Shown piece after piece: positions 19,183 to 29,800 of a DNA stretch of 64,000 nt. A program made the translations under genes and the position numbers. A model generated the notes under the pieces. It did not search any database, was not told where the DNA came from, and saw only the letters and a program-made list of their open reading frames with translations. Every line of letters starts with the position of its first letter. Position 1 is the first letter of the stretch. The stretch covers positions 1 to 64,000 of the forward strand of contig CAMIYC010000007.1 of the NCBI GenBank assembly GCA_946402905.1, in the 5' to 3' direction. Source of the DNA: an uncultured Prevotellaceae bacterium (lineage in GTDB: Bacteria > Bacteroidota > Bacteroidia > Bacteroidales > Bacteroidaceae).

Positions 19183-21507
19183 CTATTTGCCGAGAATGAT
19201 ATTGACGATTTCGAGCACGTCGGAGATATCAATCATGCCGTCGGTGATGACATCAGCACGGTCGTGATCGAAGACGGCGACGTCTTTCCCCAGGATGAAA
19301 TCTACGGTTGTCAGCACGTCAGAGATATCGACCACGCCGTCGGTGTTGGCGTCACCCCTGAGGATGTCGGCCTCGACCATGAAGAGATGATATCCATCAA
19401 ACCATCCCGTCTCGCCGGACTGATGGTCTGTATAATAAAGGAAAGCGGCCATATACTCCTCTCCCACCACCAGACCGTCGAAGTCGAAAGACACGGTATC
19501 TGTCTCGCCTTTTCCCAGATTGAGATGGCCCGACACATTCCCACACAAGCTGTTGCCCCCATTAGGAGGGAACAGATAGCACATGACGGGCATAAAGTAA
19601 CCGTCATCGCCCATATTCTTCACGGTGAGCTGTATATGTGTCGTAGGATGAGCCTGTATCTGACATGCGACCTCCTCGAGGGCAGTCGGTGTAGTGGGCA
19701 GGCTCCTGATTTCCACCTGTGTCTGTCTGACAACGTCCTGACCCCTTTCGTCGGTGCTCACCCACACATACCATGTGCCCGAGGTCGATGGCGTGAAATA
19801 AAGGCTTGCCTCCTCGGTGGCACCTGCCTCCACCACCAGGCCGGTCTTGTTCACGAACGTGCCTTTGTCGCTCTTGCGCTTGGAGGCAAAGAGATACAAT
19901 AGTCCATTAAATTCCTCACCGGCATTGCTGACAGTGGCTTTGATCTCCTGAGGGAGCGACACCGCTTTGCTACTCACGCATTCCAGGGATTCGATAGAGA
20001 GCTGGGGCTGAGGATGTTTCACGACAGAGGTGACCTCACCTCCGCTGACCGTCACTTCGATATACGTCTCAAAATCACCCGCCACCCGATACCAATCGCC
20101 GTCTACAAGACGGCTGTAAGGATAGAAACGATACACGCCGTCGCTTAGTTTCAGTTTGGCCACATCCACATAGGCCGTATAGACATAGAGTGCGTCGATG
20201 GTCGACTTGGACTTGGAGAGATTGAAAGTCCCACTCTCATCGCCCACCCTCTGATAGGCGAAGCCATACTCAAACACGCCCTTCAGTCCGGTGCGGTTGG
20301 TATATTTCGCATAAAGTGAGGTGCCAGAAGCGTAGAAGTTGTCGAGAGTCAGCATGCGCATTTCCTCCTCATTGCCCGTAGGGGCCTGTATGCCGACGAC
20401 CGCGCCCTGGTCCATGGAATAGCCATCCTTTGTACCGCTGCTTCCGGCGCCTCCCCCGTCAGGATTTAGCACGGAGAGCCGGAAATAGCCGTTGAGAAAT
20501 CCACCCCACCCCCAGTTGATGTGATAGAATCCGTTGCCGTCATAGCCATCGCATACGAAGGCGTGACCACCTCCTGTCGATGAGCCGTTGTAGACAACCG
20601 GACGCTGGTGGGCCAGTTCGTCGTAGATCAGCTCATCCCACGAGGCAGCGGTATAATCGCAGCGCATCACATAGCGGGTGTTGATGTCGTAGCCGAAATA
20701 GTTGCGCAGGGCCCTGGCCACGAAATCCGTGGTAGCCCCCGACCCGCCGGTGCCATAGTTCATCTCCACGGACTGGCCGCAATAGCGCATGAGGCTGGCC
20801 ACCGCGTTTTTCTCTGTGTCGGTCGCGTCATTGCCCTGATAGCTATAACGCATATTTTCCCAGTCGAACTGCATGGCGGGCAAAGCGTCCAGACTCCCGA
20901 TGGTCGTATTGGACTTATAGGCCGGGACCTCTGTGGAGAATGTCTGCGGCCACTGATGATAGCGCATCACCTGAGCCATGGCTGTGGCCACACACCCCGT
21001 CAGGCAATATACTCCACCTATCTGTGGGCAGTTCATGTTGTAAGCATCACCTTCTGCGTCGGCTACGCCTTGATCCCATTTGGTCTTGAGCAATGGATGG
21101 ATTCTGGCATGAGAGCTCACTTTCAGGGGTTGTGAGCCAGTCTTTCCCTCCTGCAACCGTCTGATCTCCCTGGCATACCCGTTGAGCCATGCCCTCATAT
21201 TGTCGGGCATCGTTTTCTCGTCGAAAGTCGCCTGCGCGACATATCCGAGAATGGACGGCGTGCGCTCATCGCCCGACACGACCACGAAACCGTCGTCGTG
21301 CGCTGCATTAAAAATATAATAAGGAGGTGTGGCGGATGCAGCGCCGTCAGCAGCCACCGTCTTGCGAGACACTTGCCGGGTGTCCATACCCGCCTGTCTC
21401 ATAAACTCCACCGCCTTCTGCCTGGCCTTCTCTTGTGTCACGGTCTGCGCCGTCATGACGACCGACACCACCAGTAGCAATCCTATGAAAAACGTTTTTC
21501 TCATCAT
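19183..21507 (-). CDS. Secreted C10 (streptopain-family) cysteine protease with C-terminal dockerin
   Basis: A 774-residue exported zymogen. In order: signal peptide 1-20; an inhibitory Spi-like prodomain, about 25-120; the C10 peptidase domain, about 130-375, with nucleophile Cys172 in TGCVATAMAQ and His315 in GGGHAFVCDG, followed by the HINWGWGG loop typical of SpeB; beta-sandwich modules, about 380-710; and a C-terminal type I dockerin pair. The first calcium loop is DANTDGVVDISD, complete at positions 1, 3, 5, 9 and 12; the second has Ile at position 3. It is last of three minus-strand genes, 10 bp after its paralogue. Family members cleave host or food proteins. What the dockerin binds is unknown. 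Confidence 0.9.
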   Translation of the reverse strand: MMRKTFFIGLLLVVSVVMTAQTVTQEKARQKAVEFMRQAGMDTRQVSRKTVAADGAASATPPYYIFNAAHDDGFVVVSGDERTPSILGYVAQATFDEKTMPDNMRAWLNGYAREIRRLQEGKTGSQPLKVSSHARIHPLLKTKWDQGVADAEGDAYNMNCPQIGGVYCLTGCVATAMAQVMRYHQWPQTFSTEVPAYKSNTTIGSLDALPAMQFDWENMRYSYQGNDATDTEKNAVASLMRYCGQSVEMNYGTGGSGATTDFVARALRNYFGYDINTRYVMRCDYTAASWDELIYDELAHQRPVVYNGSSTGGGHAFVCDGYDGNGFYHINWGWGGFLNGYFRLSVLNPDGGGAGSSGTKDGYSMDQGAVVGIQAPTGNEEEMRMLTLDNFYASGTSLYAKYTNRTGLKGVFEYGFAYQRVGDESGTFNLSKSKSTIDALYVYTAYVDVAKLKLSDGVYRFYPYSRLVDGDWYRVAGDFETYIEVTVSGGEVTSVVKHPQPQLSIESLECVSSKAVSLPQEIKATVSNAGEEFNGLLYLFASKRKSDKGTFVNKTGLVVEAGATEEASLYFTPSTSGTWYVWVSTDERGQDVVRQTQVEIRSLPTTPTALEEVACQIQAHPTTHIQLTVKNMGDDGYFMPVMCYLFPPNGGNSLCGNVSGHLNLGKGETDTVSFDFDGLVVGEEYMAAFLYYTDHQSGETGWFDGYHLFMVEADILRGDANTDGVVDISDVLTTVDFILGKDVAVFDHDRADVITDGMIDISDVLEIVNIILGK

Positions 21508-21517
21508 CCTACTTACA

Positions 21518-23854
21518 TCAATAATACCTTAAACGACTTTTGCCCAATACCAAATCCACGATGGAGAGCACATCTGAAATATCTACCGTGCCATCTGCAT
21601 TGCAATCGGCCGCCCTGACCACGAGTGTCACCTCCTTGCCCAAGACATAGTCGACGGTCTGCAACACATCTGAGATATCCACCACACCGTCGCTGTTCAC
21701 GTCGCCGAGCAAGCCCGACAGGTCGACGGTGAAATCATAAGCATCACCCAAACGATTTATTTCATTGGAGGTGTGAGAAACATAATAGTATAGCGCTGCG
21801 TAATATTTCCGTCCGAATTCAAGGTCGTCGAAGGTGAACTGCGTCTCGACTGTACCCGACATGGCGATGTTCATATTCGGCGTCTCGGCAAAACCGGTGT
21901 ATTTCCCGTCGGTATAAGAATAGAGCATGCACCGCAAGGGCATGAAGTAGCCGTCTTTGCCATTGTTCTTCACTTTCACCGTCACGGTGGTCTCCTGCGG
22001 CAGTGCCTCCACCACACAATCCACCAACTGAAGGTTGGTCGCCTGTGTGGGCAGCGACCTCACGGTGATTCTGACGCGCTTGGCAATACCAGCCCCATTC
22101 TCATCGGTGTCGGCCCAGAGATACCACGTGCCTGTCGAGGTGGGAGTGAAATATAAGCGTGCCTCCGCCGTCGAAGCTGCTCCGACCACGATGGCGGTCT
22201 TGTTGACATACTCTCCTTTAGCCGTTGTTTTCGAGGCAAAGAGATACAACGGGCCATTGTATTCCTCACCCGTGTTGGAGAGCGTGACCTTCATCTCCTG
22301 TGTCATCCCCACCACTTTGTTGCCCGTGCACTCTATCTTGCTGATGGCAAGTTTTGCTGTGGGATGTATCGTGATCGACTTGACCGCACTGCCGCTGATG
22401 GTCACCTCCAAGTACATGAGGTAATTGCCATTGACGCTGTAGTCGGGATTGCCGCTCAGCCGGCTGTAAGGATAGAACCGGTATACCCCGTCGGCAAGCT
22501 TCAGCGTAGTGACGTCGAAGTAGAACGTCTTCTGCACCCAACTCTTAAAAGTGCCCGTCGTTTTCTTCTGTTTGTACTCACTGTCTCCGACCTTGTGGTA
22601 CTGGAAGCCATACTCGAATCTTCCCTGAGCCCCCGTCTCATTGACAAAGAGCGCATAGAGGTTGTTGGAGTAATAAGTGATGTATTCCACATGCAGGGCC
22701 CGGTCGTCACGGTCATCCCCGTTGTCGGGCTGGATGCCCACGACAGCACCTTGCGACATGGCGAAACCGTCTGCCGTGCCGGTGTATCCTTCGCCAGGAC
22801 CGTAGGGGTTGAGCACGGAAAGTGCGAAATATCCATTATACCGGCCGTCGGCGCCCCAGTTGATGTGATAGAGTCCGCTGTCGTCACAACCGTCGCAGAC
22901 GAAGGCGTGACCGTACTCTGACGACACCCCTTTGTATATCACCGGGCGACCCTCGCTCAGCTCGGTATAGATCAGTTGGTCCCATCCCTCTGCCGAATAG
23001 TCGCTCCGCTGCACAAACCTCGTATTGGTGTCGTATCCGAAATAATTCTTCAGGGCTTTCGGTATATCGTTGGTGATGGCACCCGAAGAGGCCGTGCCAT
23101 AGTCCATCGACACCGCCTGTCCGCAATATCTCATCAGCTGTGCCACAGCCGTCCTCTGCTCGTCGGTCTCACTGTCCTTGTACTTATCGGCCATGTGGTC
23201 CCAGTCGAAAGACGTGACGGGCAGTGCGGCCAATTCACCGACACTGCTGTTGGGGGTATACCGGGGTATCTCGACTGAGGTCGTCTCCGGCCATCGGTAG
23301 TAATTCATCACCTGGGCCAAAGCCGTGGCCACACATCCTGTGAGACAATAGACTTGATCGATGGTAGGGCACTGCATGTTGTATGCAGAAGACGACTTGC
23401 CGGGTACGCCCTGTCCCCATCTCGTAGTCAGAAGGGGCCGGATGGCACTGCGCCCCAACGCATTCCGCTGTGTATTGACGGCAGACTGCCGGCGCATGGA
23501 TCGGATCTCGTCGGCATATCCACGGAGCCATGCCTTCATATTCGCAGGCATCCCGTCGAAGTCGAAAGTGCCTTTCTCCGCATATCCGAGGACCGACTGC
23601 GACCGCTCGTCGCCTGCGATGATGACAAACCCCTGCTGCTCCTTGTCGTGGAAAACATACAACGGGGCGTCACCTCCCAGTGTGTCGGCACCAATGGGCA
23701 CACAAGTGAGCACTGCCGTCTTCATGCCTTTCTGTGCCATGAAATCGGCTGCCCTGTCCCGTGCTTTCTCTGGTGTGACCACCTGCGCCAGAGCCATAGA
23801 GGCTACGGTGGCGAATAGAAACAGTAGATACGCTCGTATATGGATTCGGCTCAT
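21518..23854 (-). CDS. Secreted C10 (streptopain-family) cysteine protease with C-terminal dockerin, paralogue 2
   Basis: A 778-residue paralogue of the next gene downstream, with the same order of modules: signal peptide, Spi-like prodomain, C10 domain with Cys174 in TGCVATALAQ and the active-site His in YGHAFVCDG, beta-sandwich modules, and a dockerin pair whose loops, DVNSDGVVDISD and DCNADGTVDISD, are both complete. The short SRLRYY tail follows the dockerin. I chose the ATG at 23854 because it makes a 4-nt ATGA overlap with the GH127 stop; another in-frame ATG lies at 23866. Coupling to a glycosidase suggests that both act on the same substrate. Confidence 0.9.
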   Translation of the reverse strand: MSRIHIRAYLLFLFATVASMALAQVVTPEKARDRAADFMAQKGMKTAVLTCVPIGADTLGGDAPLYVFHDKEQQGFVIIAGDERSQSVLGYAEKGTFDFDGMPANMKAWLRGYADEIRSMRRQSAVNTQRNALGRSAIRPLLTTRWGQGVPGKSSSAYNMQCPTIDQVYCLTGCVATALAQVMNYYRWPETTSVEIPRYTPNSSVGELAALPVTSFDWDHMADKYKDSETDEQRTAVAQLMRYCGQAVSMDYGTASSGAITNDIPKALKNYFGYDTNTRFVQRSDYSAEGWDQLIYTELSEGRPVIYKGVSSEYGHAFVCDGCDDSGLYHINWGADGRYNGYFALSVLNPYGPGEGYTGTADGFAMSQGAVVGIQPDNGDDRDDRALHVEYITYYSNNLYALFVNETGAQGRFEYGFQYHKVGDSEYKQKKTTGTFKSWVQKTFYFDVTTLKLADGVYRFYPYSRLSGNPDYSVNGNYLMYLEVTISGSAVKSITIHPTAKLAISKIECTGNKVVGMTQEMKVTLSNTGEEYNGPLYLFASKTTAKGEYVNKTAIVVGAASTAEARLYFTPTSTGTWYLWADTDENGAGIAKRVRITVRSLPTQATNLQLVDCVVEALPQETTVTVKVKNNGKDGYFMPLRCMLYSYTDGKYTGFAETPNMNIAMSGTVETQFTFDDLEFGRKYYAALYYYVSHTSNEINRLGDAYDFTVDLSGLLGDVNSDGVVDISDVLQTVDYVLGKEVTLVVRAADCNADGTVDISDVLSIVDLVLGKSRLRYY

Positions 23855-26289
23855 CTTATGACCCATTCATAAAGTCCGGCGGAATTGTCGTCTGGCAATG
23901 TCACCTCCAGCCTCAGGGCCTTGGTCTTGACGGGCTGGAAGTTGACGGTGCAGGCCGCGCCCTTGTCGGTGGGATAGTGGTCGGGGGCTTCAACGGGTTG
24001 CCACTGTCCTCCGGCAGTGAGATAGAGCACCCGCCATGCTTTGGGCACACGGCATCCGCCCCATGGTCCGTCGTCAAACCAATACACGGTGGCACTCTGC
24101 ACCGTGCTCTCCTGGGGCAGGTCATACTGTAGCCATTCGGTGCCAGCCTGCTGAGGCCACCAATGGGTATAGGGCACAGACCGGTCGTTCTCGTCTTTGG
24201 GCACCAGCCGGTCGTTGACAGACACGAGCGAGGGAAGGGGTTTCGAGGCCGACAGTTTGCTCTCCGATGCCAGGGTGGCCGGCTGCGCCGGAGTCGTACT
24301 GCTCAGGTCTTGCGAGAGCCACACCCTCATCTTGCCGCTTCCCCTGTGGCACCAGGCGTAATAGGGTATCAGCGTGAGTGTCTCATCATGCACGGTGAGC
24401 CGGCCGGCCTTATCGAAATCGAGCGTCTGCGCGTCGGTTTTAAGGGCCAGGAGCGGCGTGCCTGCCACCTCGGCGTCTTCAAGTCTGAATTGCGGCATCT
24501 GGTTGATGAGGGCACTGCTCACATCGAAATGGTTGTCGGGGTGCTCGGCGCAATAGACCAGCGGGCCACGCTCTACGGCCACCATGCCCCGGTCGGCCTC
24601 CACTTTGTAATTGGCTCTGACGGTGCGGGGCTCCATATCGAAGTGCAACTTGACGATGTCGCCCTTGCGCCAACGCCGGGAGATGGTGAGATAGCCGTCG
24701 TCGGTGGTGGTCATCTCCACGGGAGTGCCATTGACGGTGCATGTGGCGTTCAGCCGCTTTTGGTCGGTATACTGGTAGAGACTGGAGGGCACCACCTGTC
24801 CGCGCACCCATCCCGGAATGCGTATCTTCATGTCGAAGAGCCCGGCCTGGTTGTGGTCTACGCGGATAGCGATGTCGCCGTCCCACGGATAATTGGTGGT
24901 CTGCGACAGGGCCACTTTCTTCCCTGCCACATGGAGTTGTGTGGAGTTGGAGAGGAAGAGGTTGACATACACGCTGCGTTCTTTTACGGCATAGACATAT
25001 CCCGGCAGCGAAGGAATGAAGCGACAGATGTTGGACGGACAGCAAGCGCAGCCAAACCACGGCTGCCGCTGATGCTGCCCCATCGACTCCAGCGGGTTGG
25101 GGTAGAAGAATGCGCCGCCGTCAAGCGACACGCCACTGATGAGACCGTTGTAGAGTGTGCGTTCGAGCACGTCATAATACTTTGACTCTCCGTGGAGCAA
25201 GAACAGCCGGTAGTTGACATACACATTGCCTATGGCGGCGCAGGTCTCACAATAGGCGCTCATATTGGGCAGCTCATAATTCTTGCCGAAGGCCTCGCCG
25301 TTGCTGGTAGCGCCGATGCCTCCGGTGATATAGAGTTTCTTGGACACGATGTTGTCCCAGATGGCATCAATGGCATGGATGTAGTCCTTGTCGCCAGTGA
25401 GTGCGGCCACGTCGGCCATGCCGGCATACATATAGGCGGCCCTCACGGCGTGCCCCACGGCTTCATCCTGCTCCACGACGGGCAGATGGGCCTGCGAGTA
25501 TTCATGGGTGATGGTGGTCTTCCCGCGCATGTCGAGGAAGAATTTGGCTTCGTCGAGATATTTCTTCTCCCCGGTGACGAGATAGAGCTTGGCAAGGGCC
25601 ATCTCTGCGATCTGATGACCCGGCACGACACATGCCTGTCCGGCCTTTGGTCCCACTTCTCGCACCACGCAGTCGGCATAGCGTATGGCAATGTCGAGAA
25701 ACTTGCGGCTCCCGGTGGCCTGGTAGTGAGCGATGGCTCCTTCTACCATGTGTCCGAGATTGTAGAGTTCGTGGCTCAGGTCTTCCTCTTTCGACCATCT
25801 CTTGTCGCCCGCCCACTCATGTGGATGAGCGGGGTTTTGCGTGCGAGAGGTATAGAGATATCCGTCGGGCTCCTGTGCGGCGGCGATGATATTGAGCACG
25901 CTGTCGATATATGCCTTCAGCTTCTTGTCGGGATAGGTCTGAAGCAGATACGAGGCACCCTCGATGGTCTTATACGGGTCGGTGTCGTCGAAAGACAGTC
26001 CGCCTACTTTGAAGACCTTGGAGGGATCCTTGAGATGCGCCGCGGCATTGACGAAATTGGTATAACGCCCTGTCTCCTCGCATTTCGAGAAGGCCAGGGG
26101 GATGGTGGTCTTGCGGCTGGCCTCCAGCCGTTGTCCCCAGAAGGTGCCGGGGGTGACTTTCACGGATGTGAAAGGTACTGGAGTGATGGGGTATCCTGCG
26201 CGTAAAGTTTGTTTCTGAGCCGACAATGGCTGACACCATGCGCTCAGCACCAGGGCCGATGCGGCCAGTAAATAACGAAATGTAATCAT
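23851..26289 (-). CDS. Glycoside hydrolase family 127-like beta-L-arabinofuranosidase
   Basis: An 812-residue secreted protein with a signal peptide (about 1-24), an (alpha/alpha)6-barrel of GH127 (DUF1680) type through about residue 450, then beta-sandwich domains and a C-terminal discoidin-like region with no T9SS tail. The zinc site known from Bifidobacterium HypBA1 is intact: Glu348 and Cys350 in YCETCA, and Cys416-Cys417 in FGCACCPSN, the second being the presumed nucleophile. Characterised relatives remove beta-L-arabinofuranose, for example from the hydroxyproline-linked arabinans of plant extensins. Other specificities occur in this family. It is first in an operon with two C10 proteases and overlaps the next gene by 4 nt. 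Confidence 0.87.
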   Translation of the reverse strand: MITFRYLLAASALVLSAWCQPLSAQKQTLRAGYPITPVPFTSVKVTPGTFWGQRLEASRKTTIPLAFSKCEETGRYTNFVNAAAHLKDPSKVFKVGGLSFDDTDPYKTIEGASYLLQTYPDKKLKAYIDSVLNIIAAAQEPDGYLYTSRTQNPAHPHEWAGDKRWSKEEDLSHELYNLGHMVEGAIAHYQATGSRKFLDIAIRYADCVVREVGPKAGQACVVPGHQIAEMALAKLYLVTGEKKYLDEAKFFLDMRGKTTITHEYSQAHLPVVEQDEAVGHAVRAAYMYAGMADVAALTGDKDYIHAIDAIWDNIVSKKLYITGGIGATSNGEAFGKNYELPNMSAYCETCAAIGNVYVNYRLFLLHGESKYYDVLERTLYNGLISGVSLDGGAFFYPNPLESMGQHQRQPWFGCACCPSNICRFIPSLPGYVYAVKERSVYVNLFLSNSTQLHVAGKKVALSQTTNYPWDGDIAIRVDHNQAGLFDMKIRIPGWVRGQVVPSSLYQYTDQKRLNATCTVNGTPVEMTTTDDGYLTISRRWRKGDIVKLHFDMEPRTVRANYKVEADRGMVAVERGPLVYCAEHPDNHFDVSSALINQMPQFRLEDAEVAGTPLLALKTDAQTLDFDKAGRLTVHDETLTLIPYYAWCHRGSGKMRVWLSQDLSSTTPAQPATLASESKLSASKPLPSLVSVNDRLVPKDENDRSVPYTHWWPQQAGTEWLQYDLPQESTVQSATVYWFDDGPWGGCRVPKAWRVLYLTAGGQWQPVEAPDHYPTDKGAACTVNFQPVKTKALRLEVTLPDDNSAGLYEWVIR

Positions 26290-26373
26290 CTTGTGCTATT
26301 CTCTGATTTTAGCGGGAAAAGGCAAGAAATATCAGTATTCTCAACCTCGTATCGCATGTTTTGGTTTAATCAG

Positions 26374-26405
26374 CAAAATTAACGGAAAAATCGTTATTTA
26401 CCAAA
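26374..26405 (-). promoter_or_regulatory. Promoter of the GH127-C10-C10 operon
   Basis: On the minus strand TTTG (26402-26405), a 20-nt spacer and TAATTTTG (26374-26381) form a Bacteroidetes-type promoter about 85 nt upstream of the GH127 start. Confidence 0.6.
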
Positions 26406-26542
26406 TAATAGGCGCGTTTTTTTGAATGAACACTTTAACGAGGCCGCTATATATCATCATTTTGGACTCCGACTTTTAAAAAAGTATCATCCTCGCCGTG
26501 ACAGGAGATGGCCAGAGAAAAAGGGATTCGACCACGATGAAT

Positions 26543-26677
26543 CTATCTCACGAGTGTTTTCCTTCCATTGACGATATAAATACCTGGCCGCAGGGTGTCC
26601 TGATGGACTTTCAGGCCTTGCAAGGTATAGCAGCCCTGGCGCATGTCATCGTCAAATTCATCCATCTTCTCCTGCAT
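26543..26677 (-). pseudogene. Remnant of a T9SS-type C-terminal sorting tail
   Basis: On the minus strand these bases encode 44 residues whose last part, YTLQGLKV...LRPGIYIVNGRKTLVR, matches the end of type A T9SS sorting domains. It closely resembles the C-terminus of the C10 protease encoded divergently at 26833. No N-terminal part remains upstream, since the divergent promoter region follows directly. It is best read as the leftover 3' end of a deleted secreted-protein gene; a functional short gene is unlikely. Confidence 0.65.
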
Positions 26678-26704
26678 CTTTACGGCAATTTTAGGTGGTA
26701 TCTC

Positions 26705-26735
26705 TTTGTGATTTTGTAATCTTTTGTTATCTTTG
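26705..26735 (+). promoter_or_regulatory. Promoter of the T9SS-tailed C10 protease gene
   Basis: TTTG (26705-26708), a 19-nt spacer and TATCTTTG (26728-26735) match the consensus and leave a leader of about 90 nt. A second -7-like box, TACATTTG, at 26781-26788 lacks a clear -33 partner. Confidence 0.6.
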
Positions 26736-26832
26736 CACCGCTATAAGTGCAGAGCAAATGACGATTGCCAAAAATATATCTACATTTGTACGCTCAGAAA
26801 CATAATTATAATTTTAGTGTAAACTCAGCCTT

Positions 26833-29800
26833 ATGAAAAAAACACTATTATGCCTGGTGACTTCCCTTTTATTCTCACTTTCCCTGGAAGCCACACCTGT
26901 GAGCAGACAGCAGGCCCAAGCCATCGCACGCAACTTCCTCATGGAGAGAGGAGCGCAAGTGGGGCAAATACGCGCCACACACAAAAGCATGGCCAAAGCC
27001 AAAGCTGATGGCTCACAACCCTATTACGTGTTCAACAACGGTGCCAATGATGGTTTTGTCATCGTCGCGGGCGACGACCGTGCACCACAGGTGCTCGGCT
27101 ATAGCCTGACGGGAAACTTTGGCGAAGAAGATGTGCCGCAGAACGTCTCAGCGTGGCTGGATGAATATGCGGCGCAGATAGAAGATCTCGCGGATGGCAG
27201 ACCCGCCGTCAGGCGCGTCAGCCAGGGCACGGAACTGGCGCGCATCAGCATTTCACCCCTGGTGATGAGCCACTGGAACCAGTACGCCCCCTATTTCAAC
27301 AGCACCCCCAAAGTTGGCACGAGACAGTGTCTCACCGGCTGTGTGGCCACCGCTTTCGCACAGGTCATGAAATATCACGAGTGGCCTAAGAGCGAGACAA
27401 CCGTCGTGCCGGGATATGAGTGGAACGGCAGCACACTGGCCGACCTGCCCGCCACGAAGTTCGACTGGGCTAATATGCTCTACGACTATCAGGGCGGCGG
27501 CAATGCCAGCGCCGGCTGCAACGACCCCGATATCAACCAGGAAGCCGTGGCCCGGCTGATGGTCTATTGCGGCTATGCAGTGCAAGCCAGTTATGGCACC
27601 GGCTCCACCGGGGCGCCGACGGCACAGATCCCCGATGCCATGAAAAATTATTTCGGCTACAAGGGAAACATCAGCTATGTAAGCCGCAGCAATTACAGCA
27701 CCGCCGACTGGGAAGCCCTGATCTACAATGAAATCTACAATGGGCGACCGGTCATCTACAGCGGCAACACCCCCTCTGGCGGCGGACACGCATTCATCTG
27801 CGACGGCTACGGAGAGGACGGATACTACCACATCAACTGGGGATGGGGCGGCATGAGCGACGGCTACTACCTGCTATCTATCCTCGAGCCCGGCGAGCAG
27901 GGAGCCGGCGGCTCCAACGACGGCTATTCGCATAGCCAGGGAGCCGTCATCGGCATACAGCCCGGTGCCTCCGACGAAGCCGCAGTGACAGGGCCGTGCC
28001 TGAAAATACTTGATTTCATACTGAAGGACTACGATGCCACAGACATAGCCACACACGGTCCCAGCTGGTTTGGTGTAGGGTTTGACTTGCAAGGCTTGAT
28101 GGACGGCAATCACCAACTGAACGCCCAACTCCTGCAGGATGGCGTGGTGAAATACGAAGGAACTCCTATCGAACAAGATCTTAATAAAGGCTATTACTGG
28201 GGTCGAATCATAACCAGACGTTTCTTCACCAATCAAACCCTTGCCGACGGCACCTACGAGGTGAGACTGGTATGCCGCATGGTCGAAGACGGCAAAGAAT
28301 ATGAATGGGTGCCCTGTCTGGAGTCAGAGAAATACAAAAACGAGGTCACCATCAGCGGCAACACCGTGACATACAGCAATGCCAAGCTGAGCCCGCAAAT
28401 CACCTGCCGCTCGTTCTCCACACCATTTGTCATCTATGTAAACAACATCACTAACGGTGTGGCCACACTCATCAATCAGGGAAGCATCAATTATCAGGAT
28501 AAGGTATATCTCTGGGTGAACGGCAACTTGGAAGTCAGCGACATGGCTTACATCGATGCCGGCGAGACGATAGACATGTCTTTCGCCTTCACGCCCACCA
28601 CCACAGGAGCCAACAGCGTGAAGATCACCACCGACGCCAGCGGTTCCGACATCATCTACGAGGGCAGCATCAACGTCTCTGAAGTGGATGCCAGCGCAGC
28701 CTACAACCTGGAGTTGACCGCCTGGAAGATAGACAACCTCGACACTGAAAGCGGAAAGATCTGCGGAGGCACGGTGTCCGGCACTATGACCGTCACCAAT
28801 ACCGGCAACTACACCTATAGCGGCGATATAGCTATAGGTTATATCGGTGGTGGATTTATCGGATGGTCTCCTCGCAATCACACTTTGGCTGCAGGTGAAA
28901 GTGTCGAATTGGAATATACTGTAGATAATGCGACTCTTGGCTCAAATTACCGACTTGTATGCTGGGAAGGTGAAAACCGGGACAAAGAAATCGGCAAAAC
29001 GCCATCTTACGAATTAGTCGCAGGCGGCTACACCTACTGGACAGCCGACGGGACCTCGAAGACCAAGGCGGTGAGCACCGACGCCATCACCATCGTCGAC
29101 AACGCCCTGGCCGTGAAATTCTTCACCAATCCCACAGGCAGTGTCACGCCCAACTCCAACCCCAACACGCTCTACTATGTCTCCGGCACCGTACCGTCAG
29201 GACTTGACGGGAAAAACGTGGTGGTCAACGGCCAGACAGACCACATAGCCTTCAGCGATGGATATAGCTTCTATGTGCCCGCTGCATTCACTGCCGCCCA
29301 AGCCACCTATTCGCGTGTGCCCAGGCTCGGTGCCAACGGCTCTTCCGGCTGGGAAACCATCGTGCTGCCATTCGCCGCGCAGAAAGCATTCAACCAGACC
29401 GACGGCAAGCAGATATACTGGTTTGTAGACCGCAATGACGACGGCAAGGACTTCTGGCTCAAGTCTTTCGCCTATACCGACGGCGAGGCAGCCTACTTCG
29501 ACTTCGTCAAGGACATACGAGCCAACGTGCCTTACATCATCGCCACACCAGGTGACAAATGGGGCTCGCAGTACGACCTGCGCAACAAGACCATCGCGTT
29601 CACAGCAGAGAAAGTGAGCATCCCGCAGACCTCAAAACTCAAGGCCATGACCAGCACGTTTGACTTCGTAGGACTCTGCGAAAGCCAGCATGTCAGCGGC
29701 TACGTGCTCGACGAGACCGGACGCTATTTCGACCTGCAAGACAACGTGAGCCTCGATGCTTTCAGGGCCTATTTCTCTGTCGATGCCGGCAGTCCGGCTG

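Noticed and set aside
26498..26719. 73-codon plus-strand frame before the T9SS-tailed protease
   Set aside because: It is the reverse reading of the T9SS-tail remnant on the minus strand, which makes better sense as protein.
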